Shown here: piece after piece, positions 16,835-27,522 of the stretch
Position numbering within the stretch: position 1 is the stretch's first letter
Layout of the letters: each line of letters begins with the position of its first letter
NCBI RefSeq assembly: GCF_043555975.1
Contig: NZ_JBIGIA010000012.1
Location: forward strand, 130,743 to 194,742
Origin: Pelomonas nitida
Lineage (GTDB): Bacteria > Pseudomonadota > Gammaproteobacteria > Burkholderiales > Burkholderiaceae_C
Reading direction: 5' to 3'
DNA length: 64,000 nucleotides
Program-made: the position numbers and the translations under genes
The notes under the pieces: model-generated
What the model was told of the DNA's origin: nothing
Database searches by the model: none
The model's input: the letters and a program-made list of their open reading frames with translations, nothing else

Positions 16835-16852
<18 letters not shown>
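16619..16852. repeat. MITE-like element with terminal inverted repeats, copy 1
   Basis: About 234 bp bounded by AGATCCGGCAGTTG (about 16623-16636) and its near-perfect inverse CAACTGCCGGACCT. The interior is clearly related to 61628-61873: shared blocks include CGCCCGAGGGGC, GACGACGACG, ACGCGGCCAGC and TGCAGCG. It sits between glnB and nadE, and its right terminal repeat encodes the last residues and stop of nadE. The minus strand is open across it (an ORF starting MSLSSAACPLGWRF), with similar codons to copy 2. No transposase is encoded. Confidence 0.7.
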
Positions 16853-18835
<1,983 letters not shown>

Positions 18836-18929
18836 GGGCCGCATCCTGCCATCAAGCCGGCCCCGGCCGCAGGGTCGAGAAGCCCTCGCGTTTTGGCGTG
18901 AATGGCAACTGCCCTTCCAATACAGCGCC

Positions 18930-20093
18930 ATGCCCACCCTCCGTGTCGCCGACTCGCCCGCCGCGCTGCCGCGCGACGCCTGGAACCGCCTGCTGGCCGC
19001 GTCGCCCCGGCCCACGCCGTTCATGCGGCATGAATACCTGCAGGCCCTGCACGACTCCGGCTCCGCCACGGCCGAGACCGGCTGGCAGCCCATGTTCCTG
19101 AGCCTCTGGGACGAAGACCGGCTGCTGGCCGCCTGCCCGGCCTACCTCAAGGGCCACAGCTACGGGGAATACGTGTTCGACTGGGCCTGGGCCGACGCCT
19201 ACCGCCGCCACGGCCTGGCCTACTACCCCAAGCTGCTGGTGGCCGTGCCCTTCACGCCGGTGCCGGGCAGCCGGCTGCTGGCGGTGGACGACGCGGCCCG
19301 TGCGCTGCTCGCCCAGGCGCTGCGCGCGCTGGCGAAGGACAGCAGCGCCTCCTCGCTGCACGTGCTGTTCGGCGACGCGCAAGACCAGGCCGCGCTCGCG
19401 CAGGCCGGCTGCATGGCGCGCCACGGCGTGCAGTTCCACTGGACCGCCGACGGCGACGCCGACTTCCCGGCCTTTCTCGCGCGGCTGCAGCGTGACAAGC
19501 GCAAGAAGATCCAGCAGGAGCAACGCCGCGTGCGCGAGGCAGGCGTCCAGTTCGAGGCCCGCGAGGGCGCGGCGATCACCACCGACGACTGGGACTTCTT
19601 CCACCGCTGCTACCAGCAGACCTACCGGGAGCACCACAGCACGCCCTACCTCAGCCGCGACTTCTTCGCCCGCATGGCGGCCGACATGCCCGAGCACTGG
19701 GCCATGTTCACCGCGCTGCAGGGCGGCGAGCGCATCGCCGCCTCACTGATCGCGCTGGACCCGGCACGGCGCGCGGCCTTCGGCCGCTACTGGGGCGCGG
19801 TGGAGCACATCCCCAACCTGCACTTCGATGCCTGCTACTACCAGCCGCTGGCCTGGTGCATCGAGCACGGCTACCAGCGCTTCGAGGGGGGCGCGCAGGG
19901 CGAGCACAAGATGGCGCGCGGCCTCATGCCCACGCCCACGGCCTCCAGCCACTGGCTGGCCCACCCGGCATTCGCCGAGGCCGTCAACGAATTCCTCGCC
20001 CGCGAAGGCGACGCCATGGCGGGCTACCTCGGTGAGCTGAACGAACACGCACCCTACAAAGCAAAAGACGCCGCAAGCGCGGCGTCTTCATGA
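18930..20093 (+). CDS. GNAT-like (COG3146/DUF482) N-acyltransferase
   Basis: A 387-residue member of the COG3146/DUF482 family, which has a FemAB/GNAT-like fold and unknown substrate. Characteristic stretches are PFMRHEYLQALHDSGSA, LKGHSYGEYVFDWAWADAYR, RDKRKKIQQEQRRVREAGV, YREHHSTPYLSRDFF and YRFEGGAQGEHKMARG-like (here YQRFEGGAQGEHKMARGLMP). The start at 18930 is 94 bp from the divergent nadE ATG. The terminator hairpin overlaps the last codons, giving the C-terminus KAKDAASAASS. The family is commonly called peptidoglycan-biosynthesis-like, but its reaction has not been established to my knowledge. Confidence 0.85.
   Translation: MPTLRVADSPAALPRDAWNRLLAASPRPTPFMRHEYLQALHDSGSATAETGWQPMFLSLWDEDRLLAACPAYLKGHSYGEYVFDWAWADAYRRHGLAYYPKLLVAVPFTPVPGSRLLAVDDAARALLAQALRALAKDSSASSLHVLFGDAQDQAALAQAGCMARHGVQFHWTADGDADFPAFLARLQRDKRKKIQQEQRRVREAGVQFEAREGAAITTDDWDFFHRCYQQTYREHHSTPYLSRDFFARMAADMPEHWAMFTALQGGERIAASLIALDPARRAAFGRYWGAVEHIPNLHFDACYYQPLAWCIEHGYQRFEGGAQGEHKMARGLMPTPTASSHWLAHPAFAEAVNEFLAREGDAMAGYLGELNEHAPYKAKDAASAASS
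20065..20088 (+). terminator. Terminator overlapping the end of the acyltransferase gene
   Basis: Perfect 10-bp stem AAGACGCCGC / GCGGCGTCTT with loop AAGC. It ends five bases before the last base of the stop codon, so the hairpin is itself translated as the final residues. Confidence 0.65.
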
Positions 20094-20142
20094 GCTACTC
20101 CGCCAGCCCGGCGAGGGCCGGCGCAGCCGGTAGCGGGTGGGC

Positions 20143-20679
20143 TTACTTCTCAGCCTTGGCGTAGTTGGCCAGGCCGTCGGTGATTTCCTTCTTGGCCGCG
20201 TCCGGGCCTTCCCAGCCCTTGACCTTGACCCACTTGCCCTTCTCCAGGTCCTTGTAGTGCTCGAAGAAGTGCTGGATGGCCGACAGGCGCATCGGGTTCA
20301 CGTCCTCGATCTTTTCCCAGTGGCTGTACATGGGCAGGATCTTGTTGGTGGGCACGGCCAGCAGCTTGGCATCGCCACCCGCCTCGTCGTCCATCATCAG
20401 CACGCCCAGCGGGCGGCAGGTCACGACGACGCCGGGCGACAGCGCGAACGGGGTGATGACCAGCACGTCCACCGGGTCACCGTCGTCGGCCAGCGTCTTG
20501 GGGATGTAGCCGTAGTTGCACGGGTAGTACATCGGCGTGGTCAGGAACCGGTCGACGAACAGCGCGCCGCTCTCCTTGTCCACCTCGTACTTGATCGGGT
20601 CGGCATTCATCGGGATTTCGATGATGACGTTGAACTCGTCGGGCGCCTTGGCGCCGGGGGTCACGTTGTGCAGGCTCAT
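20143..20679 (-). CDS. ppa: Soluble inorganic pyrophosphatase, family I
   Basis: Cytoplasmic Mg-dependent enzyme that hydrolyses pyrophosphate and drives biosynthetic reactions. It is 178 residues, the usual family I bacterial length. Conserved stretches are NVIIEIPMNADPIKYEVDKE, MYYPCNYGYIPKTLADDGDP (with the DxDPxD-type signature DGDPVDVLVI) and WEKIEDVNP. The start at 20679 is MSLHNVTPG. It is divergent from the membrane H+-pyrophosphatase gene, with a 194-bp shared promoter region. Confidence 0.95.
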   Translation of the reverse strand: MSLHNVTPGAKAPDEFNVIIEIPMNADPIKYEVDKESGALFVDRFLTTPMYYPCNYGYIPKTLADDGDPVDVLVITPFALSPGVVVTCRPLGVLMMDDEAGGDAKLLAVPTNKILPMYSHWEKIEDVNPMRLSAIQHFFEHYKDLEKGKWVKVKGWEGPDAAKKEITDGLANYAKAEK

Positions 20680-20873
20680 GGTCGTCTTTTGGGGGTCAAG
20701 GAAAACCCGCATTCTAAAGAGCCCGCCGGCCGCGGCCCCGCCCGGCTGGGGCCGGGGCCTTCCATGGGTAAACGCTCCCCCGGCAGGCAAGACCCGGCCT
20801 TAAGCTCCGCCGCGCAGGCCACTCGCAGCCCGCAGTGGCCGAAAAAATCACACGCACCACAGGAGACTTGCCT

Positions 20874-23048
20874 ATGTCGACGGAGATGGCGCTGTATTTC
20901 GCGCTGGCCTGCGGCCTCGCGGCCGTGCTTTACGGGTTCATCCAGCGCAGCTGGATCCTGAGCCAGGACGCGGGCAACGCCCGCATGCAGGAGATCGCCA
21001 CGGCGATCCAGCAAGGGGCCGCGGCCTACCTGGGGCGGCAGTACCGCACCATCGCGCTCGTGGGCGTCGTGCTGGCCATCGCCATCGCGGTGTCGGGCCT
21101 GGGGCTCACCACGGCCGCCGGCTTCGTCGTCGGCGCGGCGCTGTCGGGCATCTGCGGCTTCATCGGCATGAACATCTCGGTGCGCGCCAACGTGCGCACC
21201 GCGCAGGCCGCCACCAAGGGCATCGGCCCCGCGCTGGACGTGGCCTTCAAGGGTGGCGCCATCACCGGCATGCTCGTCGTGGGCCTGGGCCTGCTGGGCG
21301 TGGGCTGCTTTTACCTCGCCATCGGCGGCGGGCATGACAGCACGGCACTCAAGCCCATGCTGGGCCTGGCCTTCGGCTCGTCGCTGATCTCGATCTTCGC
21401 GCGGCTCGGCGGCGGCATCTTCACGAAGGGCGCCGACGTGGGTGCGGACCTCGTCGGCAAGGTCGAGGCCGGCATCCCCGAGGACGACCCGCGCAACCCG
21501 GCCGTCATCGCCGACAACGTGGGCGACAACGTCGGCGACTGCGCCGGCATGGCCGCCGACCTGTTCGAGACCTACGCCGTCACGCTCATCGCCGCGATGG
21601 CGCTGGGTGCGCTCATGATCACCGGCAGCAGCGCGCTGGCCGGCGTCGTCTACCCGTTGGCACTCGGTGGCGTGTCCATCATCGCGTCCATCATCGGCTG
21701 CTACTTCGTCAAGGCCAGCGAGGGCATGAAGAACGTGATGCCGGCGCTCTACAAGGGCCTCATCGTGGCCGGCGTGCTGAGCCTGGTCGCGTTCTTCTTC
21801 GTGACCCGCGCGATGTTCCCCGGCGACATCGCGCTGAGCAGCGGCGGCAGCACCACGGCGATGGCGCTGTTCGGCGCCTGCGCCGTGGGCCTGGTGCTGA
21901 CCGCTGCCATGGTCTGGATCACCGAGTACTACACCGGCACGCAATACCCGCCGGTGCAACATGTCGCGCAGGCCTCCACCACCGGCCACGGCACCAACGT
22001 CATCGCGGGCCTGGGCGTGTCGATGAAGTCCACCGCGTGGCCGGTGCTGTTCGTCTGCGCCGCCATCTACGCGGCCTATGCGCTGGCGGGCCTGTACGGC
22101 ATCGCCGTGGCGGCCACCAGCATGCTGAGCATGGCGGGCATCGTCGTCGCGCTGGACGCCTACGGCCCCATCACCGACAACGCCGGCGGCATCGCCGAGA
22201 TGGCCGAGCTGCCCGACAGCGTGCGCGACATCACCGACCCGCTGGACGCCGTGGGCAACACCACCAAGGCCGTCACCAAGGGCTACGCCATCGGCTCGGC
22301 CGGGCTGGCCGCGCTGGTGCTGTTTGCCGACTACACGCACGCGCTGACCGCGCGCGGCATGGCCGCCAGCTTCGACCTGAGCGACCACAAAGTCATCCTG
22401 GGCCTCTTCATCGGCGGGCTCATTCCCTACCTGTTCGGTGCCATGGCGATGGAAGCCGTGGGCCGCGCGGCCGGTGCGGTGGTGGTGGAGGTGCGCAAGC
22501 AGTTCGCCGACGGCGCCATCATGGCCGGCCGGCGCAAGCCCGAGTACGGCGCGGCCGTCGACATGCTCACCACCGCCGCCATCAAGGAAATGATCGTGCC
22601 GTCGCTGCTGCCGGTAGCCGCGCCCATCCTCGTGGGCCTGGTGCTGGGCCCGGCCGCTTTGGGCGGCCTTCTGATGGGCACCATCGTCACCGGCCTGTTC
22701 GTCGGCATCAGCATGTGCACCGGCGGCGGCGCGTGGGACAACGCCAAGAAGCTCATCGAGGAAGGCTTCACCGATGCGGCCGGCGTGCTGCACAAGAAAG
22801 GCGGCGACGCGCACAAGGCCGCCGTCACCGGCGACACCGTGGGCGACCCCTACAAGGACACCGCCGGCCCGGCCGTGAACCCGCTCATCAAGATCATCAA
22901 CATCGTGGCGCTGCTCATCGTGCCGCTGCTGCCGCTGCCCGCCGGCAGCCTGGCGCCGGTGCATGCCTCACCGGCCGCCGTCGCCGCCTCGGCCCCCACC
23001 GCCCCGGCCGAGCCGGCCAGCGCCGCAGCGTCCATGGCTGCGCCCTGA
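20874..23048 (+). CDS. hppA: K+-independent H+-translocating membrane pyrophosphatase
   Basis: An integral membrane pump that couples pyrophosphate hydrolysis to proton export. It is 724 residues with about 16 hydrophobic segments. The substrate site is DVGADLVGKVEAGIPEDDPR, followed by NVGDNVGDCAGMAADLFE. The C-terminal acidic site is GGAWDNAKKLIEEG. The sequence GNTTKAVTKGYAIGSA has Lys where K+-dependent members have Ala, indicating the K+-independent class. AGGAG lies 9 bases before the ATG. The last 40 residues are an Ala/Pro-rich tail beyond the usual end. It is adjacent to and divergent from ppa. Confidence 0.95.
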   Translation: MSTEMALYFALACGLAAVLYGFIQRSWILSQDAGNARMQEIATAIQQGAAAYLGRQYRTIALVGVVLAIAIAVSGLGLTTAAGFVVGAALSGICGFIGMNISVRANVRTAQAATKGIGPALDVAFKGGAITGMLVVGLGLLGVGCFYLAIGGGHDSTALKPMLGLAFGSSLISIFARLGGGIFTKGADVGADLVGKVEAGIPEDDPRNPAVIADNVGDNVGDCAGMAADLFETYAVTLIAAMALGALMITGSSALAGVVYPLALGGVSIIASIIGCYFVKASEGMKNVMPALYKGLIVAGVLSLVAFFFVTRAMFPGDIALSSGGSTTAMALFGACAVGLVLTAAMVWITEYYTGTQYPPVQHVAQASTTGHGTNVIAGLGVSMKSTAWPVLFVCAAIYAAYALAGLYGIAVAATSMLSMAGIVVALDAYGPITDNAGGIAEMAELPDSVRDITDPLDAVGNTTKAVTKGYAIGSAGLAALVLFADYTHALTARGMAASFDLSDHKVILGLFIGGLIPYLFGAMAMEAVGRAAGAVVVEVRKQFADGAIMAGRRKPEYGAAVDMLTTAAIKEMIVPSLLPVAAPILVGLVLGPAALGGLLMGTIVTGLFVGISMCTGGGAWDNAKKLIEEGFTDAAGVLHKKGGDAHKAAVTGDTVGDPYKDTAGPAVNPLIKIINIVALLIVPLLPLPAGSLAPVHASPAAVAASAPTAPAEPASAAASMAAP

Positions 23049-23073
23049 AGCGCCCGCCCGGCAAGCCCGAAAG

Positions 23074-23104
23074 GCCCGCGAATTCACGGTTCGCGGGCTT
23101 TTTT
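23074..23104 (+). terminator. hppA terminator
   Basis: Nine-base perfect stem GCCCGCGAA / TTCGCGGGC with a 7-base loop, followed by six T residues. Confidence 0.9.
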
Positions 23105-23132
23105 CTCGTTTGGGCCACGGCAAAATCCGCGC

Positions 23133-23984
23133 ATGACCAGCACGGCGATCGCGAGACACGAACTGACGCGCAGGCGCGAGCAGTTGCAGGAGCTCCGCCA
23201 TTGCCTGGCCGCACTGGAGGCCGACCACGACGGCGTGCGCGCCAAGCTGCTGGGCTTTCGCCTGCGCTACCTGGAAGCGTTAGCCCCGCTGATGCGCGAG
23301 CTCGACGAGCTGGAAGTGCAGCTGCACCAGGCCACGGCGTTGCTGTACGACACGCTCAAACGCCAGGGTGTGGACGCACCGCTGCCCGCGCCGCCCGCCG
23401 CCAAGGCCTGGCCCGACATCCCCGCCCTGCCCGAGCCCGTGCCGCTGCCGCCCGAGCCCACGGGCCCGATGACCGACCTGCCGCCGCCCACGCTCAAGAC
23501 GCTGTACCGCCGCGCGGCCATGCGCTTTCACCCCGACCTGGCGCCCTCCGGCCCCGAACGCGAGGTCTGCGAGCAGCGCATGATGACCGTCAACGAGGCC
23601 TACACCAACGGCGACCGCGCCCGGCTGGAGAGCCTGCTGCTCGCGGCCGGCGAGCTGCCCGAGAAGGTGATTGGCGGCCCGGCCGACGCCGTGCGCGCCT
23701 GGCTGGGCCTGTGCGAGCACATGGTGCAGGGGCGCATCCGCGTTGTGCAGGCACAAACCGTGATGCTGCAGAACCTGCAGATGCACCAGCTGCGCGTCGC
23801 CATCGAGCGGGCCGAAGCCGGCGGCATGCGGCCGCTGGACATCATGGCCAACCGGCTGCGCGCCCAGATCGCCGAGCGCCGCCAGGAGCTCTACATCGGC
23901 GAGCGCGTGGGCGGCGATGCGCGGCTGGCGGCAGACTTCCTGCGCAAGCGCTACCAGCGGGTCACCGGACTGGGGCTGGGCTGA
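23133..23984 (+). CDS. J-domain-containing protein
   Basis: A 283-residue protein. The first 90 residues are coiled-coil-like (RRREQLQELRHCLAALEADH) and a Pro-rich linker follows. A short J-domain at about residues 112-165 has the HPD tripeptide (LYRRAAMRFHPDLAPSGPER, then MMTVNEAYTNGD). The C-terminal 110 residues are helical and Arg/Gln-rich. J-domains stimulate DnaK-type Hsp70 ATPases, but the client is unknown. It lies downstream of the hppA terminator and is probably transcribed on its own. Confidence 0.8.
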   Translation: MTSTAIARHELTRRREQLQELRHCLAALEADHDGVRAKLLGFRLRYLEALAPLMRELDELEVQLHQATALLYDTLKRQGVDAPLPAPPAAKAWPDIPALPEPVPLPPEPTGPMTDLPPPTLKTLYRRAAMRFHPDLAPSGPEREVCEQRMMTVNEAYTNGDRARLESLLLAAGELPEKVIGGPADAVRAWLGLCEHMVQGRIRVVQAQTVMLQNLQMHQLRVAIERAEAGGMRPLDIMANRLRAQIAERRQELYIGERVGGDARLAADFLRKRYQRVTGLGLG

Positions 23985-24100
23985 GCCCCGCGACTGCTCA
24001 ACGGCGCTGAACCGACTCGTTGAGCTGACCCGTTGAACCGACGCCGGCCCGCCCGGCCCAGCAGCGCCCCCTGTCCACAGCGCTCGTCAGCCTCCCAGGG

Positions 24101-25780
24101 TCAATAGCACTCCTGCGGCCCCGGCAGCTTGCCCGCCACCTCCAGCGTGCGAATCCAGCGCTGCAGCCGGCGCACGCTGATGCGGTGCGCCCGCGCGATC
24201 TGCTCCACCGACGCGCCCGGCCGGCAGGCGGCCGCCACCAGCCGGCGCTTCTCGCGGCCGCTCAGCCGCACCACCGCCGGCTGCACCACCACCGGTTGGG
24301 CCGCCACGGTCGCGGCCACCGGCGCGGGCCTGAGCCAGCGCAGCGACAGCGTCACATTGGCAACCGCCACGCAGGCATAGGCCGCACCCCAGCCCAGCAG
24401 CACCCACACCGGAACGCCGCCGGCCGCCACACTGTGGCTGCGCAGCGTGCTCAGCACACCGGTGATCGTCCAGGGCTGCCGCCCCATCTCGCAGACCATC
24501 CACCCGGCCATGTTGGCGATCCAGGCAAACGGCAGCGCGCACAGGCAGGCCCACAACAGCACCCGGCCCCGCCGCTGATCCGGGCGAGCGCCGCACCAGC
24601 TCAGCACGCCCACCACGACCATCAACACCACCCAGGCGCCCACCATCACCCGAAAGCCCCAGAACACCGCCGCCACCGGCGGCAGCGCGCGCCGTGCGGC
24701 GGCGTCCAGCGCGGCGTCTGACGGGGCCTGCGCCGTGTCCAGCAAGCTCAGCACGCCGTGGCTGGCCTGATAGCTCGCCAGCGTCAAGCTGCGCGCCGGC
24801 TCGCGCTCTACAGCGCGCAACGCCAACGCGCGGCTCAGCGAGTCGCGCGTCTGCCGCTCGATGTCCTGCAGATTCGGCAGCGGCTGATCGCTGCCCGCAA
24901 TCCACGCCAGCGCACCGGGGATCTCCAGCGCGAACCGGTTGCTGCGGCTGGCCGCGTCCGGCAGCGCAAAGACGGTCAGCGCCTCGCGGCCTGCGCTCGG
25001 GCGCCAGAGCCCCTCGATGGCCGCAAACTTCGCCGGCTGGTGGTGCACCAGCTGCTCGCCGCTGCGGTGCCCGGCCAGCGCGGTGGTCAACAGCGCAACC
25101 AGCGTGAAGAAGGCGCTCACGCGGATCGACGACTGCGCCACCTCGACGCGGCGTGCGCGCAACAGCAGCCAGGCACTCAGCCCGGTCACGAACATGCCGC
25201 CCAGCACATAGGCCGCCGCCAGCGTGTGCAGCAGCTTGGACGGCAGCAGCGGGTTGGCAAACAGCACCGACGGGTCGGGCAGATGCCACCGGCCTTCGGC
25301 CCAGACGATGCCGTCGGGGTTCTGCATCCAGGCGTTCAGCGCCAGGATGGCCACCGACTGCGCGATCAACGCCGCCGCCAGCGCCGCCGACACGCCCAGC
25401 CGCCAGCGCAGCGGCAGCCGCCGCCGCAACGCAAAGATCAGCACCAGGCCGAACAGCACCGGCGCCAGCCGCCCCTCCAGCGAGAAGATGTAGGTCAGCA
25501 CCTCGCCGGCCGCCTCGGTGTAGTGGCCCCACTGCGCCTGCAAGTGGTGGCGCAGCGGCCAGCCCGTGAGCACACCGCACACGAAGTTGACGAGAAAAAA
25601 GCGCCCCCAGAACAGGGCCGCCTCCGCCCACACGGCCTTGCGCGTGTAGAGCGCCACGGCCTCCAGCGAGGCGATCACCGCCATCAGCCCGATGGTCAGC
25701 GGAACGAAAAGGTAGTGGAACTCTGTTGAAAACGCGAACAGCGCTCGCGTCATGTCCACGGTGCCGGCTGCATCTGTCAT
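24101..25780 (-). CDS. Cytochrome bd-type quinol oxidase subunit I fused to a C-terminal HTH
   Basis: A 559-residue protein. Residues 1 to about 485 are a CydA-type subunit with most key residues: His22 for haem b595 (STEFHYLFVPLTIGL), the haem b558 His in LLHTLAAAYVLGGMF and Met in GFRVMVGAW, the quinol-loop Lys and Glu in QPAKFAAIEGLW, and GWMVCEMGRQPW. The Glu equivalent to E. coli E99 is kept (SLEG, residue 102), but the E107 position is Phe110. Residues 506-559 form a transposase-like helix-turn-helix (SGREKRRLVAAACRPGASVE, then RAHRISVRRLQRWIR). A strong GGAGG precedes the ATG. No cydB is adjacent. The fusion is in frame with no stop or shift between the parts. Confidence 0.85.
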   Translation of the reverse strand: MTDAAGTVDMTRALFAFSTEFHYLFVPLTIGLMAVIASLEAVALYTRKAVWAEAALFWGRFFLVNFVCGVLTGWPLRHHLQAQWGHYTEAAGEVLTYIFSLEGRLAPVLFGLVLIFALRRRLPLRWRLGVSAALAAALIAQSVAILALNAWMQNPDGIVWAEGRWHLPDPSVLFANPLLPSKLLHTLAAAYVLGGMFVTGLSAWLLLRARRVEVAQSSIRVSAFFTLVALLTTALAGHRSGEQLVHHQPAKFAAIEGLWRPSAGREALTVFALPDAASRSNRFALEIPGALAWIAGSDQPLPNLQDIERQTRDSLSRALALRAVEREPARSLTLASYQASHGVLSLLDTAQAPSDAALDAAARRALPPVAAVFWGFRVMVGAWVVLMVVVGVLSWCGARPDQRRGRVLLWACLCALPFAWIANMAGWMVCEMGRQPWTITGVLSTLRSHSVAAGGVPVWVLLGWGAAYACVAVANVTLSLRWLRPAPVAATVAAQPVVVQPAVVRLSGREKRRLVAAACRPGASVEQIARAHRISVRRLQRWIRTLEVAGKLPGPQECY

Positions 25781-26437
25781 AAACAACCTCCAGATTTGCT
25801 TGCGAACCGAGCCGGCACGCCCTGCCCAGTCAGCGCCTGCGCTGCGCCTGCCATGCCAGGGCTCAAGCCCTTGCATCGCCGCCGCGAGGTCACGGAACTG
25901 GCAGAACGCCCCGCAGCCGATGTGCACGAAACCTTGCCATGCACTCCTTGTGAAAGCGCACCGGATGGGCAGGTGGGATGCCGTTGACACACGACTCACG
26001 GGAGCGAGAAGCCACCGGAGCGTCTTCGGGCTTGATGCCCTCGACGCGCTGAATTCTGGAACCGCTCACTTCAGCGCGAACGCCGTCGCCATCGATCGCA
26101 ACGGCGAAATCGACAAGGAGTTGGCGTTGTCGGCCCGCTGGAACATAGCGGCGCCTTTGAGCGCAACGAAGCAACTGCTTACACGTCGACACAGCGGCAT
26201 ACGACCGCGCGCGCGGGGCAGGACTTACCTCACGAAGCCAGGACCCATGAGCCCTTCATGCGTGAACAAGTCCGCAGCCTCAGCAGGCGCCATGGCTACG
26301 CCTGTTCGCCGCTCACGCGGCGGCCACGAAAGCGGGTCGAAAACGGTGCACAAGCCGTCTCGGCGTGCGGCGATGGGATCGGGCAGGCGGTGGGCTGCGC
26401 GGACGCAGTGAAGCCGACGAACCCGGACGGCCGAACG
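25781..26437. other. Gap upstream of the CydA-like gene, no recognised gene
   Basis: About 650 bp with several overlapping open frames on both strands (for example 25890-26192 minus, 100 codons), none with a recognisable domain or good start context. It must contain the promoter of the CydA-HTH gene. The right part shades into degenerate REP units. Confidence 0.4.
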
Positions 26438-26600
26438 GCGGGGTTCGCGGTCTCTCCCCAACCGACCGGGCCGCAATCAACCGCGTTCAATGTGAAGAAA
26501 GAGGTAGCGCATCGTGCCTGTCGTAGGTTGGGGTGAGCCTGCGAACCCCAACGTTTGACCATCCGGGTTCGTTGGGGTTCACTGCGTTCACCCCAACCTA
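26438..26600. repeat. REP units upstream of the RAYT gene
   Basis: A degenerate unit (GGGGTTCGCGGTCTCTCCCC) lies at about 26440-26463. Two well-formed units in opposite orientation lie at 26524-26553 and 26570-26600, with the pattern TAGGTTGGGGTGA-N-GAACCCCAACG. Each can form a hairpin through TTGGGGTT/AACCCCAA. The inverted pair is a BIME-like arrangement and forms the outer part of the 98-bp repeat around the transposase. Confidence 0.8.
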
Positions 26601-26611
26601 CCCATGACGCC

Positions 26612-27136
26612 ATGCGCTACCGCCGCGCCGACACGCCCGGCGCCACCTACTTCTTAACGTTGAACGCGGCTGACCGCCGGGGTCGCGTGCTGACGGATCA
26701 CATCGACGCACTGCGAGACAGCATCCGCACCGTTCGCCGGTCGCGCCCGTTTGGCTTGGACGCGATCTGCGTGCTGCCCGACCATCTGCATCTGCTGATG
26801 ACGCTGCCGCGCGAAGACGCCGACTTCGCCACGCGCATCATGCTCATCAAGCAAGGTTTCTCGCGGCGAATCCCGTCCGGCGAGCGCGTGAGCGCCAGCC
26901 GGGCCGCCAAGGGCGAGCGAGGGCTGTGGCAGCGTCGCTACTGGGAGCACCTGATCCGCGACGACGCTGACTTCGAGCGGCACGTGAATTACATCCACTT
27001 CAACCCGGTGAAGCATGGCTGGGTGGCCCGGGCAGCCGACTGGCCGCACTCCAGCATTCACAGCTTCATCCGAAACGGCGTGCTCGACGCCGCGTGGGCT
27101 GACGTCGAGTGCGTGGAGATCGAAGCAGGCGAGTGA
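26612..27136 (+). CDS. REP-associated tyrosine transposase (RAYT, Y1/HUH)
   Basis: A 174-residue single-strand DNA transposase-like protein of the Y1/HUH superfamily that is thought to mobilise or maintain REP sequences. The HUH motif is in ICVLPDHLHLLMTLPREDAD and the catalytic-Tyr helix region in DFERHVNYIHFNPVKHGWVA. The WQRRYWEHLIRDD stretch is typical of RAYTs. It is flanked on both sides by REP units. Its start codon and first nine codons (MRYRRADTP) lie within a 98-bp inverted repeat whose other arm begins 7 bp past the stop. The ORF is intact, so the enzyme may be active. Confidence 0.9.
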   Translation: MRYRRADTPGATYFLTLNAADRRGRVLTDHIDALRDSIRTVRRSRPFGLDAICVLPDHLHLLMTLPREDADFATRIMLIKQGFSRRIPSGERVSASRAAKGERGLWQRRYWEHLIRDDADFERHVNYIHFNPVKHGWVARAADWPHSSIHSFIRNGVLDAAWADVECVEIEAGE

Positions 27137-27142
27137 GGCGTT

Positions 27143-27302
27143 GGGCGTGTCGGCGCGGCGGCAGCGCATGGCGTCATGGGTAGGTTGGGGTGAACGCAGT
27201 GAACCCCAACGAACCGGAACGGTCAAACGTTGGGGTTCGCGGAGTTCGCCCCGACAAACCGCAGCCGTCAAACGTTGGGGTTCGCAGGCTCACCCCAACC
27301 TA
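27143..27302. repeat. Inverted-repeat arm and REP units downstream of the RAYT gene
   Basis: 27143-27240 is the reverse complement of 26541-26638 with 94 of 98 positions identical by my alignment. REP units lie at 27181-27211, 27228-27256 and 27273-27302. The outermost ends in AACCTACCGGG, which recurs at 27426 and 53142, each time next to insertion-sequence debris. Confidence 0.85.
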
Positions 27303-27435
27303 CCGGGCTTGGCCAAATCCAGGCCGATCGTCGTAATCTCCATCTCGGACGCCCCTTCCACTCAGTGGTTGAACATTGCCCTTCCACTTTGGCACTTCGA
27401 TGCCGTTCAAGGTGGGGACGTCCATCCCATTAACC

Positions 27436-27522
27436 TACCGGGCTGGCTCGCCGGCCAACGCCGGCAAGTCAACTCGTAGTCCAGCTATGGGATACGGAAT
27501 TCAGGGGTAAGGTCACTCAAAC
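27436..27522 (+). mobile_element. Insertion-sequence right-end remnant, copy 1
   Basis: About 80 bp starting CTGGCTCGCCGGCCAACGCC and ending GGTAAGGTCAC is nearly identical to 53283-53355. It encodes only the last residues (WLAGQRRQVNS, stop) of an IS3-type transposase followed by the IS end. It abuts a REP end (AACCTACCGGG). No left end is visible here. Confidence 0.65.

Noticed and set aside
20676..22964. A 762-codon minus-strand frame, His/Gly/Ala-rich
   Set aside because: Antisense shadow of hppA, with low-complexity composition and no domain.
25890..26192. A 100-codon minus-strand ORF upstream of the CydA-like gene
   Set aside because: No recognisable domain, poor start context, and it overlaps a region full of other chance frames.
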